Of a DNA stretch of 64,000 nucleotides, positions 51,988 through 61,044 are shown piece after piece. Positions within the stretch are counted from its first letter, which is position 1. Each line of letters begins with the position of its first letter. The stretch is from CAIZGX01 sp046048875. GTDB taxonomy: Bacteria > Bacteroidota > Bacteroidia > Flavobacteriales_D > Sanyastnellaceae. Below the pieces are notes generated by a model, which worked only from the letters and a program-made list of their open reading frames with translations, made no database searches and was not told the origin of the DNA. Both the position numbers and the translations under genes were made by a program. The stretch lies in the NCBI GenBank assembly GCA_046048875.1, contig JBJOFG010000015.1:84508-148507 (forward strand). Direction: 5' to 3'.

Positions 51988-52101
51988 AAAACAAATCTGC
52001 AAAAAAAATGCGGGGTCACACAATAAAAAAATATTTTATGAAAGGCAATTAATAAAAAATAAATCACGTTCCGAATAAAGAACCTCAAAAACTCCAACGC
52101 T

Positions 52102-53160
52102 ATGAAAAAATTAATTGCTGTTTTATTTTGCGCTGGTTACCTCCTCTCAGCTCAAGCGAATTCAATCATTCCCATCGCCTTCGAAAAGGATTCTGAGAAA
52201 TTTAATGAAGCCACCTTACGCGCGCTAGCTATCTACGCTGAAGAACTTTATTTAGCCAAAGGAATTAAAGTTACACTTCAAGAACCAAGTCGGAATGCTG
52301 ATGTAAAAAAGCAAGCGCTTTTTTACAAAAGAGAAAAAGAATTGAAGGAGTTTTTTAGAGAAGAACATTTAAACTTCGATCGCATTTCGTTCACCTATGA
52401 ACAAGAGGGCAAAAAAAACGCACCTGTTATTTCTATCGAAATTGTTCCTCATGCCGTAGTTGCTGAAGTAATTCGTCCAGACAGCACATTCAGCAACAAA
52501 AGTGGAATTCAAATTACATGTAATTACAACGACATCGATATTGCGAGCGAATTGAAGGTTGACAAACTTGCTGCTCAAGAAGAACTATACAACTCGGGAG
52601 TTTCATCTTTCTTCGACAACAAAATAATTTTAATTAAAGAATTACTCAAGATCGAATTCCCCTCAGGAAAATTACCTTCCAGTCCTGTAACGGCTATGCT
52701 TCCTCAAAATGCTGAAAATGTTAAGAAGCAATACCTTTTGCTTCAGTGGAACAACATCAATAAAGAATGGACAAAAATTAGCAGTGCTAAAAAGCCCACA
52801 AAGATCAACAATGGATATTACTACGCATCGTCCATTGAGGAATCTGGCATTTACGCACTCGTTGAAAACAAATCTGCTAGCGTAACTCCTGTGCTCGCTC
52901 GAGCACCAAAAAACGCAGCAATAACCTACGTTGAAATTTTATCCAGCGAACCGTTCATTCGAATTGAAGGAGCCATCTCTGATAATCAGAAAGAGGCGAC
53001 TTTCAAAGCTCCCAGAGACATCGAGAACTATATCATTCGCGCTGTTTGCCAAGATGCTTCCGGAAAAGAATGGATTGAGGAAACAAAAGTTTCAAAGAAG
53101 AATCTTCTGAGTTTATTCAGAAGCAGAAAAAAAGTTAATGCATACTTCATCAATAAATAA
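52102..53160 (+). CDS. Secreted protein of unknown function (paralogue of next gene)
   Basis: A 352-residue exported protein with a signal peptide (1-19, ending S-A-Q-A). Residues about 25-105 are alpha/beta and mention of charged lysine-rich turns suggests a surface domain; residues 195-290 contain Y-L-L-L-Q-W-N-N-I-N-K-E-W-T-K-I followed by I-E-E-S-G-I-Y-A-L-V, which aligns with the following protein. No lipobox or T9SS sorting domain. Family not recognised. First gene of a three-gene secreted-protein cluster ending in a terminator at 54765. Confidence 0.72.
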   Translation: MKKLIAVLFCAGYLLSAQANSIIPIAFEKDSEKFNEATLRALAIYAEELYLAKGIKVTLQEPSRNADVKKQALFYKREKELKEFFREEHLNFDRISFTYEQEGKKNAPVISIEIVPHAVVAEVIRPDSTFSNKSGIQITCNYNDIDIASELKVDKLAAQEELYNSGVSSFFDNKIILIKELLKIEFPSGKLPSSPVTAMLPQNAENVKKQYLLLQWNNINKEWTKISSAKKPTKINNGYYYASSIEESGIYALVENKSASVTPVLARAPKNAAITYVEILSSEPFIRIEGAISDNQKEATFKAPRDIENYIIRAVCQDASGKEWIEETKVSKKNLLSLFRSRKKVNAYFINK

Positions 53161-53165
53161 TAGCC

Positions 53166-53891
53166 ATGAAAAAGCTCACCACTACCCTCTTCCTGTTTGG
53201 CTTAATGCTGGGAGCACAAGCCACAGATTCACCTGACATTCGACACATAAATTTCGACGAGCTGTCTTCAAATTTCAACACTGTGAATTCAAAAGGACAG
53301 ATTCTTGAATGTCACTCTGCCTTCGATGTATTTCTCCCCGAAGGAAAATTTGCAACGGAAGGCATTGACATCCTTGTTCCGGAGACACCCAATGTTCGCG
53401 GCGAGAAACTACTGTTCTTAAAATGGAGTTATACCGAGAAGAAATGGAACTCGATAAAAGGAAAGAAAATCAGTACAAAAACCATTAACAAGAAAAAGTA
53501 CCATCTTGTGCATGTCAATGAGACCGGTGTGTACGGACTCTTCAACGATGATCGAGCGAAAGGAGAGATCAAGTTCATCATGGCTCCATCGCTTCGACTT
53601 TCTCGCATTGAATTTTCGCAAGAAAATGTTCATGTGAACTTTGAAAAGCAACTGTACAACAAACCTCGGGCTGCAGAGATTCCTTTTGGTAATGTTTCCA
53701 TTCTCTCGGAAATCTCTATGGATGTATACTCGAAGCGTGAGAATAAAACTAAAACCTACCAGTACCGACTTGGAGAAATTCCAAGTCATCGCAGACACAC
53801 CAGTAAAAACAATCGCACAGTCGTGCTTGTCACCAAAAAAGATTTAGCTCGAATCAGCCGTTCATCAACCCCTCAAACCCCAACACCATGA
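53166..53891 (+). CDS. Secreted protein of unknown function (paralogue of preceding gene)
   Basis: A 241-residue exported protein with a signal peptide (1-19, ending G-A-Q-A). Residues about 75-130 read L-L-F-L-K-W-S-Y-T-E-K-K-W-N-S-I then V-N-E-T-G-V-Y-G-L-F, matching the block in the preceding protein in order and spacing, so the two arose by tandem duplication. It is shorter because the N-terminal domain of the first protein is missing. Five bases separate the genes, and the end overlaps the next ATG by four bases. Confidence 0.72.
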   Translation: MKKLTTTLFLFGLMLGAQATDSPDIRHINFDELSSNFNTVNSKGQILECHSAFDVFLPEGKFATEGIDILVPETPNVRGEKLLFLKWSYTEKKWNSIKGKKISTKTINKKKYHLVHVNETGVYGLFNDDRAKGEIKFIMAPSLRLSRIEFSQENVHVNFEKQLYNKPRAAEIPFGNVSILSEISMDVYSKRENKTKTYQYRLGEIPSHRRHTSKNNRTVVLVTKKDLARISRSSTPQTPTP

Positions 53892-54766
53892 AAAACAAAA
53901 TTTTAATCCTCGGCCTGTTGTTTCTTGGATTTGAAACAATTGCCCAAACAAACATTCAGCGTTGCAATTTCGAGAAAGCTAAAAAGGAAAAGAAAATTTC
54001 ATTTAGTGGAATCGTTAATCATGTCCGCAACCACGGTTATTTCCAACTTAGAGTAAAAAACACAACCAAGGATTCGTTGGCCTTACATGTAGAGACTGGA
54101 CGCGTGTTTTATACTGCTACCAATGATTACCAGCCCTTCGTTGTCCTTCGTTCAAGAGAAATTTACCTCGCCCCAGGTGAAGAGAAAACGACTTTGCTCA
54201 ACACTGCATGCGGAAATGCGAGCGCAAAATCAACTGGTGAGGGGTTCAGCGACCTAGGTAAAACCGAGATGGCAGCTCCTGAATTGGTAGCCGCCTTAGA
54301 AGAAGTAGAGGCCAAAAGACTCGGAAACTGCAATGGGATACAGCAATTGGTTTGGTCTTTCACCAACGATCACAGCCTTGCATCTATTGTGGTATATGAA
54401 AATGGTAAAATGAAGCCTAGCCCTTTGCAAGCCATTGCCGCGAAGCACAAAAACGAGGCAGTGCCAGCGTATCAGGTAGATTATGAACAAACTGATGGCA
54501 GCGACGGATTAGCCTTCTCGGGAAAACCCAATCGCGTTGAAAGTAATCTTCAATTCATTCTCGAAAACCAAGAAGATGTGCGCGTTGTTCTTCGCGACGA
54601 ACGTGGTGAAATCGTGAAATTTGTAGAGCTTATTCATGGTCAAAAAGCTGGACAATTGAATCTTCCAGTAGAACTTGATGTTTCAGGTTTTGAAAGAGGA
54701 AATTATTCGCTTGCAGCGGAGAGCAGCACTGGAAAATGTTTAAATCAAATGCGAATTGAAATCTAA
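53888..54766 (+). CDS. Secreted protein of unknown function
   Basis: A 292-residue exported protein with a signal peptide (1-19, ending T-I-A-Q). Residues 40-105 form a beta domain with a conserved-looking G-R-V-F-Y-T and a L-A-P-G-E-E-K-T-T-L-L-N-T-A-C-G segment, followed at about 150-165 by N-G-I-Q-Q-L-V-W-S-F-T-N-D-H, a layout I have seen in other bacterial surface proteins but cannot name. Residues 215-292 form an Ig-like C-terminal module resembling T9SS sorting domains in length only. It overlaps the previous gene by four bases (ATGA). Confidence 0.7.
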   Translation: MKNKILILGLLFLGFETIAQTNIQRCNFEKAKKEKKISFSGIVNHVRNHGYFQLRVKNTTKDSLALHVETGRVFYTATNDYQPFVVLRSREIYLAPGEEKTTLLNTACGNASAKSTGEGFSDLGKTEMAAPELVAALEEVEAKRLGNCNGIQQLVWSFTNDHSLASIVVYENGKMKPSPLQAIAAKHKNEAVPAYQVDYEQTDGSDGLAFSGKPNRVESNLQFILENQEDVRVVLRDERGEIVKFVELIHGQKAGQLNLPVELDVSGFERGNYSLAAESSTGKCLNQMRIEI

Positions 54767-54790
54767 CTCCCTCCGGGGAGTTATTTTTCT
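54765..54790 (+). terminator. Rho-independent terminator after secreted-protein cluster
   Basis: Inverted repeat with arms 54765-54771 and 54776-54782, loop tccg, then a T-rich tract from 54784. It overlaps the last stop codon of the preceding gene. Confidence 0.8.
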
Positions 54791-54850
54791 TTCAAATTAT
54801 TCGTTTTAGGAGTATCTTTACTTGTGATTTAGGAATCTTATTTTTCAACT

Positions 54851-57592
54851 ATGAATGCTATTCGTATCCTTATACTCTGGACGTCCTTCCTCGGTCTTCT
54901 TGTATCGAGCAGTAAGCTTTCGGCGCAAAACGAGGTCATCCGAATCAAAAGTCAAGGTTCTATAATAGACTCCGACACCGACAAAAAGCTTGACGGAGTT
55001 CAAGTCATTGTGTTTAAAAATGGAGCTCAGGAAAAAGTATACGACGCCGGAGGTTCAGGAAAATTTGATTTCACCTTACCTCTCGGATATTCATACGATT
55101 TAAAATTTTCGCGCGCAGATTATGTAACCAAAATCATTCGTATTGATACACGAAACATTCCTGCTGAGGATCGTGCGGGAGGTTTCTTAATGGAATTTGA
55201 ATCCTCACTTTTCAAGTATGTGGATGGATTCAATACTGATATTTTGAAAGAACCAATGGGGAAGGCTGCCTTCGACTCTCAGACCAATTATGTGACTTTC
55301 GATTTCGACTACACTGCCGAAATGAACAAGAAGATTGAAGCCGAGTTTAAGCGTTTAGCAGATCTAGCGAAGAACGGGGATAAACTCCGGAAAGATTACG
55401 AAAAGCTAATGCTTGAAGGCGACGATCGAATGGCTGGAACGAAATACGAAGAGGCTATGTCCAAGTACAAAGCTGCATTAGGATTATTTCCTTCAGACAA
55501 ACCAGCGAAGGACAAGTATGATGAAGCTGAACGTAAATTCAAAGAACAGCAAGCGAACAAAAACAACGAATTGCGTTACGCCCAATTAATCAAAGATGGT
55601 GATACTCAATTTAAAAATCAAGCTTGGGAAGAAGCTCAATCAAAATACACCGAAGCCCTAACCATTAAAAACAATGAGGCGTATCCGAAAGCGCAACTCG
55701 ATGAAATTAAAAAGAAATTGGAGGCTGCAGAACTCGAAAAACAATACCGTGCACTCATAGCTCAAGCCGACTCTGAATTCAACGAAGAAAATTTTGCAAC
55801 TTGCATTACTACTTACAAAGAAGCGCTAAAATTGAGAAGCGATGACGTTTATCCGAAGAAGCAAATCGATCTTGCTCAAGCAGCTCTTGACGCCATAGCG
55901 AACGATAAAAACAAACAAGAAGAAATTGAAAAGCGTTACAAAGCATTAATTGCTTCAGCTGATGATTTTTTCTCAAAGAAACAATATCAAGAAGCTATTG
56001 ACAAGTATGAAAGCGCTTCGAATGTTAAACCAGAGGAAATCTACCCTCCTGCTCAAATCGACAAAGCTAAAAAAGCATTAGAAGCTGCGAACAACGTGGT
56101 TCGAAATACTCGTCCAGCAGAAGATCCCGCCTTGGTAGAATACAAAAGACTCATTGCTGAAGGAGACAAACTGTTCGAAGAAAGTGCACTTACCAATGAG
56201 CCAAAAATGACAGCCGCAAAGTCGAAATACGTTGCAGCGCTAAACATTAAAATTGGAGAACGCTATCCTGCCAAGCAAATCGAAACCATTGACGCAGCTA
56301 TTCTAGAATTGCACAGCACCGAAAGTCAAGCCGATATCGATTGGAGAGAAAGAAGAATTAAGCAAGAAGAAGAGTTCGAAGAAATTCGTCGCCAAAAAGA
56401 GAAAGAGGCTGAAGAAAATCGCTTGGCTCGTATCCGCGAAAATGAAGAAGCTGAAGCCAAGCGTTTAGAGGAAGAAGAAAATAAAAAACGGGATCGCGCA
56501 AGAAACAGAAAAAGCGATGTGGATGCAGATGCCGAAAAAGCGGTTGATGATTTTTACAGAGACGCCCAGAAAAAAGCTGAGAAACGTAAGATGCTCGATA
56601 TCTTCCAAGAAAAGTCTCAAGATAGCACAGCTCAAGCAGGATATCGCGCCAATCATCGCAAGCAAATTGAAGATGCCAAATCTGAAATTGAAATTAAAGA
56701 AAATCAACTGATTGAAATCATGCGTAACTCTGAGCCCTACTTAACGGCTAATGAGACGGCTATCGATTCTGCTAAAAACGATGTTGATTCGCAAAAAGAA
56801 AACTACACGCGCCGTCAAAGACGAGAGATTGAAAAGGCTTCTGAATTCAACGATGACGATAAAACTCAAATCACTGAATTCTCGAAGAACGATCGCGAGC
56901 GTAAACGAAATGAGCGTGAAATAAACAACACTCACCAAGAGCGTAATACTCAAACTTCAGAATATACCGACCGTTCGAAACGCAGTCGCTCCAAAAATGG
57001 AGAACGCATCGCGGAGCAGAAAGACGGCAATGTTGAATTGATGGACAAAGGGAATGAAGATCTTGTCGCTGAAATCTCAGACGTTCAAAACGACAAACAG
57101 CACTATGCCGACGTAGACGCCAGCATCAAAGCAGCAGGTCAATCTGGAATTATCACACACGGAAAGGAAATTGAAAAGAGTAAAACTTTCCAAGAAGAAA
57201 TCAATGATGAAAGTCCGAACCTTTTGGAGAAACAACGCATGGAGGTCAATGCCAATGCACACGTTTTAGAAACTAAAATTCTTGACGACAAAGAGAAGGC
57301 AGAAAAGACGAAGAATGATGCAGCTAAGATTCGTCCTGAATATCCTACAGGTCCAAAAGATCCAGCTTTGTTAAATCCAAAACCTGGTACCGAAGTTCTT
57401 CCTGAAGGGGTAACTGAAAAATCCTACGAGACAAGTCGCCCAAGTCAAAAGGTCATTGAACGCACTGTTAAGATTGGCGCGAAAGTAGACATCTACCAAA
57501 AGGTCATTTCGAAAACGGGTACCTACTACTTCAAGAATGACATCAGCATTACTGAAGATCAATGGTTGCTAGACACTACAGTTCGTAAATAA
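54851..57592 (+). CDS. Large TPR-like envelope protein with charged coiled-coil tail
   Basis: A 913-residue exported protein: signal peptide (1-25, ending L-S-A-Q), a beta domain (30-125) like a carboxypeptidase-regulatory/Ig fold, five consecutive TPR-like repeats of about 55-65 residues starting Y-x-x-L-I/M-x-x-G/A-D (near 185, 244, 300, 365 and 431), then a 350-residue highly charged region with many K, E, R and N/Q, predicted coiled coil or disordered (about 490-840). No membrane anchor or sorting domain. It is probably a periplasmic scaffold. Its stop overlaps the aroQ ATG by one base, so the two are co-transcribed. Family not recognised. Confidence 0.78.
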   Translation: MNAIRILILWTSFLGLLVSSSKLSAQNEVIRIKSQGSIIDSDTDKKLDGVQVIVFKNGAQEKVYDAGGSGKFDFTLPLGYSYDLKFSRADYVTKIIRIDTRNIPAEDRAGGFLMEFESSLFKYVDGFNTDILKEPMGKAAFDSQTNYVTFDFDYTAEMNKKIEAEFKRLADLAKNGDKLRKDYEKLMLEGDDRMAGTKYEEAMSKYKAALGLFPSDKPAKDKYDEAERKFKEQQANKNNELRYAQLIKDGDTQFKNQAWEEAQSKYTEALTIKNNEAYPKAQLDEIKKKLEAAELEKQYRALIAQADSEFNEENFATCITTYKEALKLRSDDVYPKKQIDLAQAALDAIANDKNKQEEIEKRYKALIASADDFFSKKQYQEAIDKYESASNVKPEEIYPPAQIDKAKKALEAANNVVRNTRPAEDPALVEYKRLIAEGDKLFEESALTNEPKMTAAKSKYVAALNIKIGERYPAKQIETIDAAILELHSTESQADIDWRERRIKQEEEFEEIRRQKEKEAEENRLARIRENEEAEAKRLEEEENKKRDRARNRKSDVDADAEKAVDDFYRDAQKKAEKRKMLDIFQEKSQDSTAQAGYRANHRKQIEDAKSEIEIKENQLIEIMRNSEPYLTANETAIDSAKNDVDSQKENYTRRQRREIEKASEFNDDDKTQITEFSKNDRERKRNEREINNTHQERNTQTSEYTDRSKRSRSKNGERIAEQKDGNVELMDKGNEDLVAEISDVQNDKQHYADVDASIKAAGQSGIITHGKEIEKSKTFQEEINDESPNLLEKQRMEVNANAHVLETKILDDKEKAEKTKNDAAKIRPEYPTGPKDPALLNPKPGTEVLPEGVTEKSYETSRPSQKVIERTVKIGAKVDIYQKVISKTGTYYFKNDISITEDQWLLDTTVRK

Positions 57593-58005
57593 TGCGCATC
57601 CTAATTCTCAACGGCCCCAATTTGAATTTACTCGGAAGCCGCGAGCCTTCCATCTACGGACAAGAGAATTTAGAGGCCCTGCTTCAACATTTAAAAACTC
57701 GTTTTCCAGCGGTTACCTTTTCACACCTTCAATCGAATCACGAAGGTGTTTTAATCGATGCTATTCAAGACTCTTCGACTTATGATGCCATCGTATTCAA
57801 CGCGGGCGGATACACACACACGAGTGTTGCAATAGCAGATGCGCTCGCTGCCGTAAAACCGAGAGTTATTGAAGTTCATTTGAGCAATATTTTAGCAAGA
57901 GAAAAGGAGCGACATACATCGCTCCTTGCTAAACACTGTCTTGGGACAATCTCTGGTTTTGGCTTTGACTCTTACGTCTTAGCGGTAGAACAACTCATTC
58001 GTTAG
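57592..58005 (+). CDS. aroQ: Type II 3-dehydroquinate dehydratase
   Basis: Shikimate-pathway enzyme forming 3-dehydroshikimate, a cytosolic dodecamer. Motifs: N-G-P-N-L-N-L-L-G-S-R-E-P-x-x-Y-G with the active-site tyrosine, Q-S-N-H-E-G, and F-N-A-G-G-Y-T-H-T-S-V-A-I. The 137-residue length is slightly short for the family. A perfect 9-bp inverted repeat (57904-57912 with 57919-57927) lies inside the gene, but it has no T-tract and encodes part of the normal helix. Confidence 0.94.
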   Translation: MRILILNGPNLNLLGSREPSIYGQENLEALLQHLKTRFPAVTFSHLQSNHEGVLIDAIQDSSTYDAIVFNAGGYTHTSVAIADALAAVKPRVIEVHLSNILAREKERHTSLLAKHCLGTISGFGFDSYVLAVEQLIR

Positions 58006-58007
58006 AA

Positions 58008-58334
58008 CTACCCTCCTACTTCAGCCAACTTAACTTTCAGTCCGTCGAAATTTGCTGCAATGTGCAGTTGACATCCTAAACGACTGTTTCCTTTTACGAA
58101 AAAGGCCTGATCTAACATTGCTTCTTCATCGTCATTTCTTTCGCCCAAATCATGATCAGATAAAATGTACATGTGGCAACTTGCGCACATGGCCATTCCT
58201 CCGCAAGTTCCTTCAACGGGCAACTCATAGGACTTGCAAAGCTCCATCATATTCATACCCATATCGGTTGGAGCATCTAAAACGTGCTCCTTGTCTTCTC
58301 TATCGACAACTGTAATTTGAACTGTATTCTCCAT
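58008..58334 (-). CDS. [2Fe-2S] ferredoxin, adrenodoxin/putidaredoxin type
   Basis: A 108-residue electron carrier. The four cluster cysteines are C44, C50, C53 and C88 (C-x5-C-x2-C ... C), the ISC/adrenodoxin-type spacing; the G-T-C-G-G-M-A-M-C-A-S-C segment is unmistakable. It lies two bases downstream of the ferredoxin reductase gene and is presumably its partner. Confidence 0.92.
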   Translation of the reverse strand: MENTVQITVVDREDKEHVLDAPTDMGMNMMELCKSYELPVEGTCGGMAMCASCHMYILSDHDLGERNDDEEAMLDQAFFVKGNSRLGCQLHIAANFDGLKVKLAEVGG

Positions 58335-58336
58335 GA

Positions 58337-59344
58337 TTAAAATCCGTTTACTCCGTTAACCGTTGTATACTTCAACACATAATTCTTGTCCGGATAAATG
58401 CGTTTGAAGGCGCTTTGAACCATAAGTGTTGTCTCATGGAAACCGCACAAAATTAATTTCAGTTTACCTGGATAAGTATTGATGTCGCCCACGGCATATA
58501 ATCCCGGTACGTTGGTTTGATAATCGTAAGTGTTTACCTCAATACTGTTCTTGTCAATGTTCAAACCCCATTCAGATAATGGTCCTAATTTCGGACTAAG
58601 TCCGAACAAAGGCAACCAATGGTCTGTGGTCAAAACTGTTTTAGTTTCGTTGGAATGTTGAAGGGTAATTGTACGAAGTACATCGTCACCCGCTAGTTCA
58701 ACTACTTCAGCGTCGGTATGCAAATTAATCTTTCCTGTGGCGGCCATGTCGAAAACCTTCTGAACTGAATCTGGGTGTCCACGGAAACTTTTACTTCTGT
58801 GGATCAGCGTTACTTCTTTCGCTACACCGTTCGCCAAGAAAACAGCCCAATCTAACGCTGAGTCTCCTCCTCCGCTGATTACAACTGATTTACCCCGGTA
58901 GAATTCTGGATCTCTGACAATGTATTCAATTCCTTTGTCTTCAAAATCTGTGATATTTGAAATTGGTGGTTTACGAGGCTCAAAACAACCCAATCCACCG
59001 GCAATTGCAACAACAGGGGCAATGTGCTTGGTTCCGCGTGAAGTTGTGACGATGAACTTACCATCTTCGGTCTTCTCAAAAGACTCCGCGCGCTCACCCA
59101 AAGTAAAGCCCGGCTTGAAAGGTTCAGCCTGCTTCATTAAATTCTCAATGAGGTCTCCCGCTAATACTTCTGGAAATCCAGGAATATCGTAAATGGGTTT
59201 CTTTGGATATATTTCAGTCAATTGTCCGCCCGCCTGCGGCAAAGCATCAATTAAGTGACAACGTAATTTTAGAAGTCCAGCTTCAAAAACGGTAAACAAA
59301 CCGCATGGGCCTGCACCAATAACAAGGATATCAGTTTCAATCAT
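58337..59344 (-). CDS. Ferredoxin--NADP(+) reductase type 2
   Basis: Thioredoxin-reductase-like ferredoxin reductase of about 335 residues. FAD motif I-G-A-G-P-C-G-L-F near the N-terminus, NADP motif G-G-G-D-S-A-L-D-W-A, and G-D-I-N-T-Y-P-G-K-L-K-L, the type 2 FNR signature. The redox-active cysteine pair of thioredoxin reductases is absent, as expected. I chose the ATG at 59344 because it gives the usual N-terminus; an upstream start at 59362 lies next to the -7 box. It supplies electrons to or from the adjacent ferredoxin. Confidence 0.92.
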   Translation of the reverse strand: MIETDILVIGAGPCGLFTVFEAGLLKLRCHLIDALPQAGGQLTEIYPKKPIYDIPGFPEVLAGDLIENLMKQAEPFKPGFTLGERAESFEKTEDGKFIVTTSRGTKHIAPVVAIAGGLGCFEPRKPPISNITDFEDKGIEYIVRDPEFYRGKSVVISGGGDSALDWAVFLANGVAKEVTLIHRSKSFRGHPDSVQKVFDMAATGKINLHTDAEVVELAGDDVLRTITLQHSNETKTVLTTDHWLPLFGLSPKLGPLSEWGLNIDKNSIEVNTYDYQTNVPGLYAVGDINTYPGKLKLILCGFHETTLMVQSAFKRIYPDKNYVLKYTTVNGVNGF

Positions 59345-59359
59345 AATTGTGAAGTCGAG

Positions 59360-59367
59360 CAAAATTA
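59360..59367 (-). promoter_or_regulatory. Promoter of the ferredoxin reductase-ferredoxin operon
   Basis: Minus-strand TAATTTTG, exact -7 match plus C, with TTTG at 59391-59394, 23 bases upstream as a plausible -33 element. It lies 15 bases before the ATG at 59344. Confidence 0.6.
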
Positions 59368-59486
59368 CTTCTTTCGATAGACATAACGCTCAAACTTATA
59401 AAAATCATTAACATTTAAGGGGGAATAATGTTTTTTGGTCATTCAAAAAGAATAAATCTTAAATTGTGCTACCAAAAACCTTCACC

Positions 59487-60719
59487 ATGAAAAAAATTCT
59501 ACTTTCATTAGCAATTGTTTCAGGAATGAATGCCAACGCGCAATGCGATGGTAATCGATATTTGAATTACATCTTCAATGATTTTCAAGTGACGTCTGAT
59601 GTTACTTACGGTCAAAACTTGAAATTCGATGGAACCAGTCAAACACTTTTGTGCGACATCTACGAGCCTGTTGGAGATAACGTGACCAATAGAGCTGCTG
59701 TTATTGTTGCTCACGGAGGATTTTTCCTTTCGGGATCAAAGACCGGTGCCGATGTTGTGCCAATCTGCGAGCGACTCGCAAAAATGGGTTACGTAGCTAT
59801 TTCTATTGAATACAGACTAGGTGTTACCGTAACTGCGAACCTTGCTGGCCCTATGACAGAAGCTGTCATGCGCGGTGTTCAAGATGGAAAAGCAGCTGTT
59901 CGTTTTCTTCGTAAATCAGCCGACGTGGATGGAAATCCATACAAAATAGATCCGAACGAAATTTATATCGCGGGATCTAGTGCGGGTGGATACATTGCCT
60001 TGCACATGGCATATTTAGATGATATGGCTGAATTGCCATCATTTGTGAATACTAGCAATCCAGGTTTAGCTGGAGAACTTGAAGGAGAAAGTGGAAATCC
60101 GGGGTACTCTTCAGATGTTAAAGCAATTGTAAATATTTGTGGCGCAATAGGCGACACCGCATGGATTCATGCGGGTGACGAGCCTGCTTTGCTTTTCCAT
60201 GGAACCGACGACCAAACGGTACCTTATGGTTCTGCCATGCAGTATGCGTTTGGAATTGCACCAGTTCTTGAGGTTGATGGAAGTGAAAGTATAAATGAAA
60301 AAATGAATCAAGTTGGCTTGGAGCATTGCTTCGAGATTCATGAAGGTCAAGATCACGTTCCTCACATGACGAACGCAGCAATTTTGGATACGACCATGAG
60401 TATTATGTCGAATTTTCTTTCACATCATATTTGTTCCATTCCACTTGATTGCAGCTACCGCACAATATCTGTCGGTACCGAAGAGTTAAGCTTGAACGAA
60501 GCGGATTTAATGGTGTATCCGAATCCTGCTTCATCAAATGTCTTCATCTCAAGCAACGATATAAAACAAATTGAAATCTATAACATGACCGGTGCATTGG
60601 TTGAGACAGCATTCAACACAAACCGAATTGAAGTTTCAAATCTTCGAAACGGGCTGTATGTTTTCAGGTTAACCACTTCACAAGGAAAAACGAATAAAAC
60701 TGTACTTATTCAACATTAA
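59487..60719 (+). CDS. Secreted alpha/beta-hydrolase (esterase) with T9SS sorting domain
   Basis: A 410-residue exported protein: signal peptide (1-18, ending N-A-N-A-Q), an alpha/beta-hydrolase domain (about 25-320) with oxyanion motif V-A-H-G-G-F-F and nucleophile elbow I-A-G-S-S-A-G-G-Y, late H in Q-D-H-V-P-H, and a type A T9SS sorting domain (about 340-410, V-Y-P-N-P-A ... G-L-Y-V-F-R-L). It belongs to the carboxylesterase/HSL-like group and acts at the surface or outside. The ATG at 59487 starts the signal peptide; an upstream ATG adds seven residues. Substrate unknown. Confidence 0.88.
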   Translation: MKKILLSLAIVSGMNANAQCDGNRYLNYIFNDFQVTSDVTYGQNLKFDGTSQTLLCDIYEPVGDNVTNRAAVIVAHGGFFLSGSKTGADVVPICERLAKMGYVAISIEYRLGVTVTANLAGPMTEAVMRGVQDGKAAVRFLRKSADVDGNPYKIDPNEIYIAGSSAGGYIALHMAYLDDMAELPSFVNTSNPGLAGELEGESGNPGYSSDVKAIVNICGAIGDTAWIHAGDEPALLFHGTDDQTVPYGSAMQYAFGIAPVLEVDGSESINEKMNQVGLEHCFEIHEGQDHVPHMTNAAILDTTMSIMSNFLSHHICSIPLDCSYRTISVGTEELSLNEADLMVYPNPASSNVFISSNDIKQIEIYNMTGALVETAFNTNRIEVSNLRNGLYVFRLTTSQGKTNKTVLIQH

Positions 60720-60938
60720 ATGAAACGCCTTTTCAGACTCTCCTATTTACTTCTTGCACTACTTGGAACCGCAACTGTGGTGACGACTCAAACTTCTTGT
60801 TCAAGTTCAAAGAAAGGATTTAATTATTCTTCGCATAATAAAAAGAACAATTCTGCTCAACGAGTTGGAAATAAACGAATGAAGAAAGCTAATCACGATC
60901 AATTGAATTTTAAATGTCCGAGTTATAAAAAGAAATAA
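60720..60938 (+). CDS. Small lysine-rich lipoprotein-like protein
   Basis: A 72-residue protein beginning directly after the esterase stop codon. The N-terminus has a signal peptide with a possible lipobox (T-T-Q-T-S-C, C27), and the mature part is short and rich in S, K and N. It is followed by a good terminator. Function unknown; such small peptides after T9SS-exported proteins occur in Bacteroidetes. Confidence 0.6.
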   Translation: MKRLFRLSYLLLALLGTATVVTTQTSCSSSKKGFNYSSHNKKNNSAQRVGNKRMKKANHDQLNFKCPSYKKK

Positions 60939-60957
60939 TTTCTGGTTTTAAAGATTT

Positions 60958-60983
60958 AAGGGAGTCCAAAGGGCTCCCTTTTT
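60958..60983 (+). terminator. Rho-independent terminator
   Basis: Inverted repeat with arms 60958-60967 and 60971-60980 (one G-T pair), loop aaa, followed by T-tract. It ends the esterase operon. Confidence 0.82.
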
Positions 60984-61020
60984 ATTTAAAACCAAAACAA
61001 TCTATTCATCAAGAAAGAAT

Positions 61021-61028
61021 TACCTTTG
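61021..61028 (+). promoter_or_regulatory. -7 promoter box of giant repeat-protein gene
   Basis: TACCTTTG, exact TAnnTTTG match, ending 16 bases before the ATG at 61045. No clear -33 element. Confidence 0.5.
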
Positions 61029-61044
61029 TGATAAATTAATTGCG

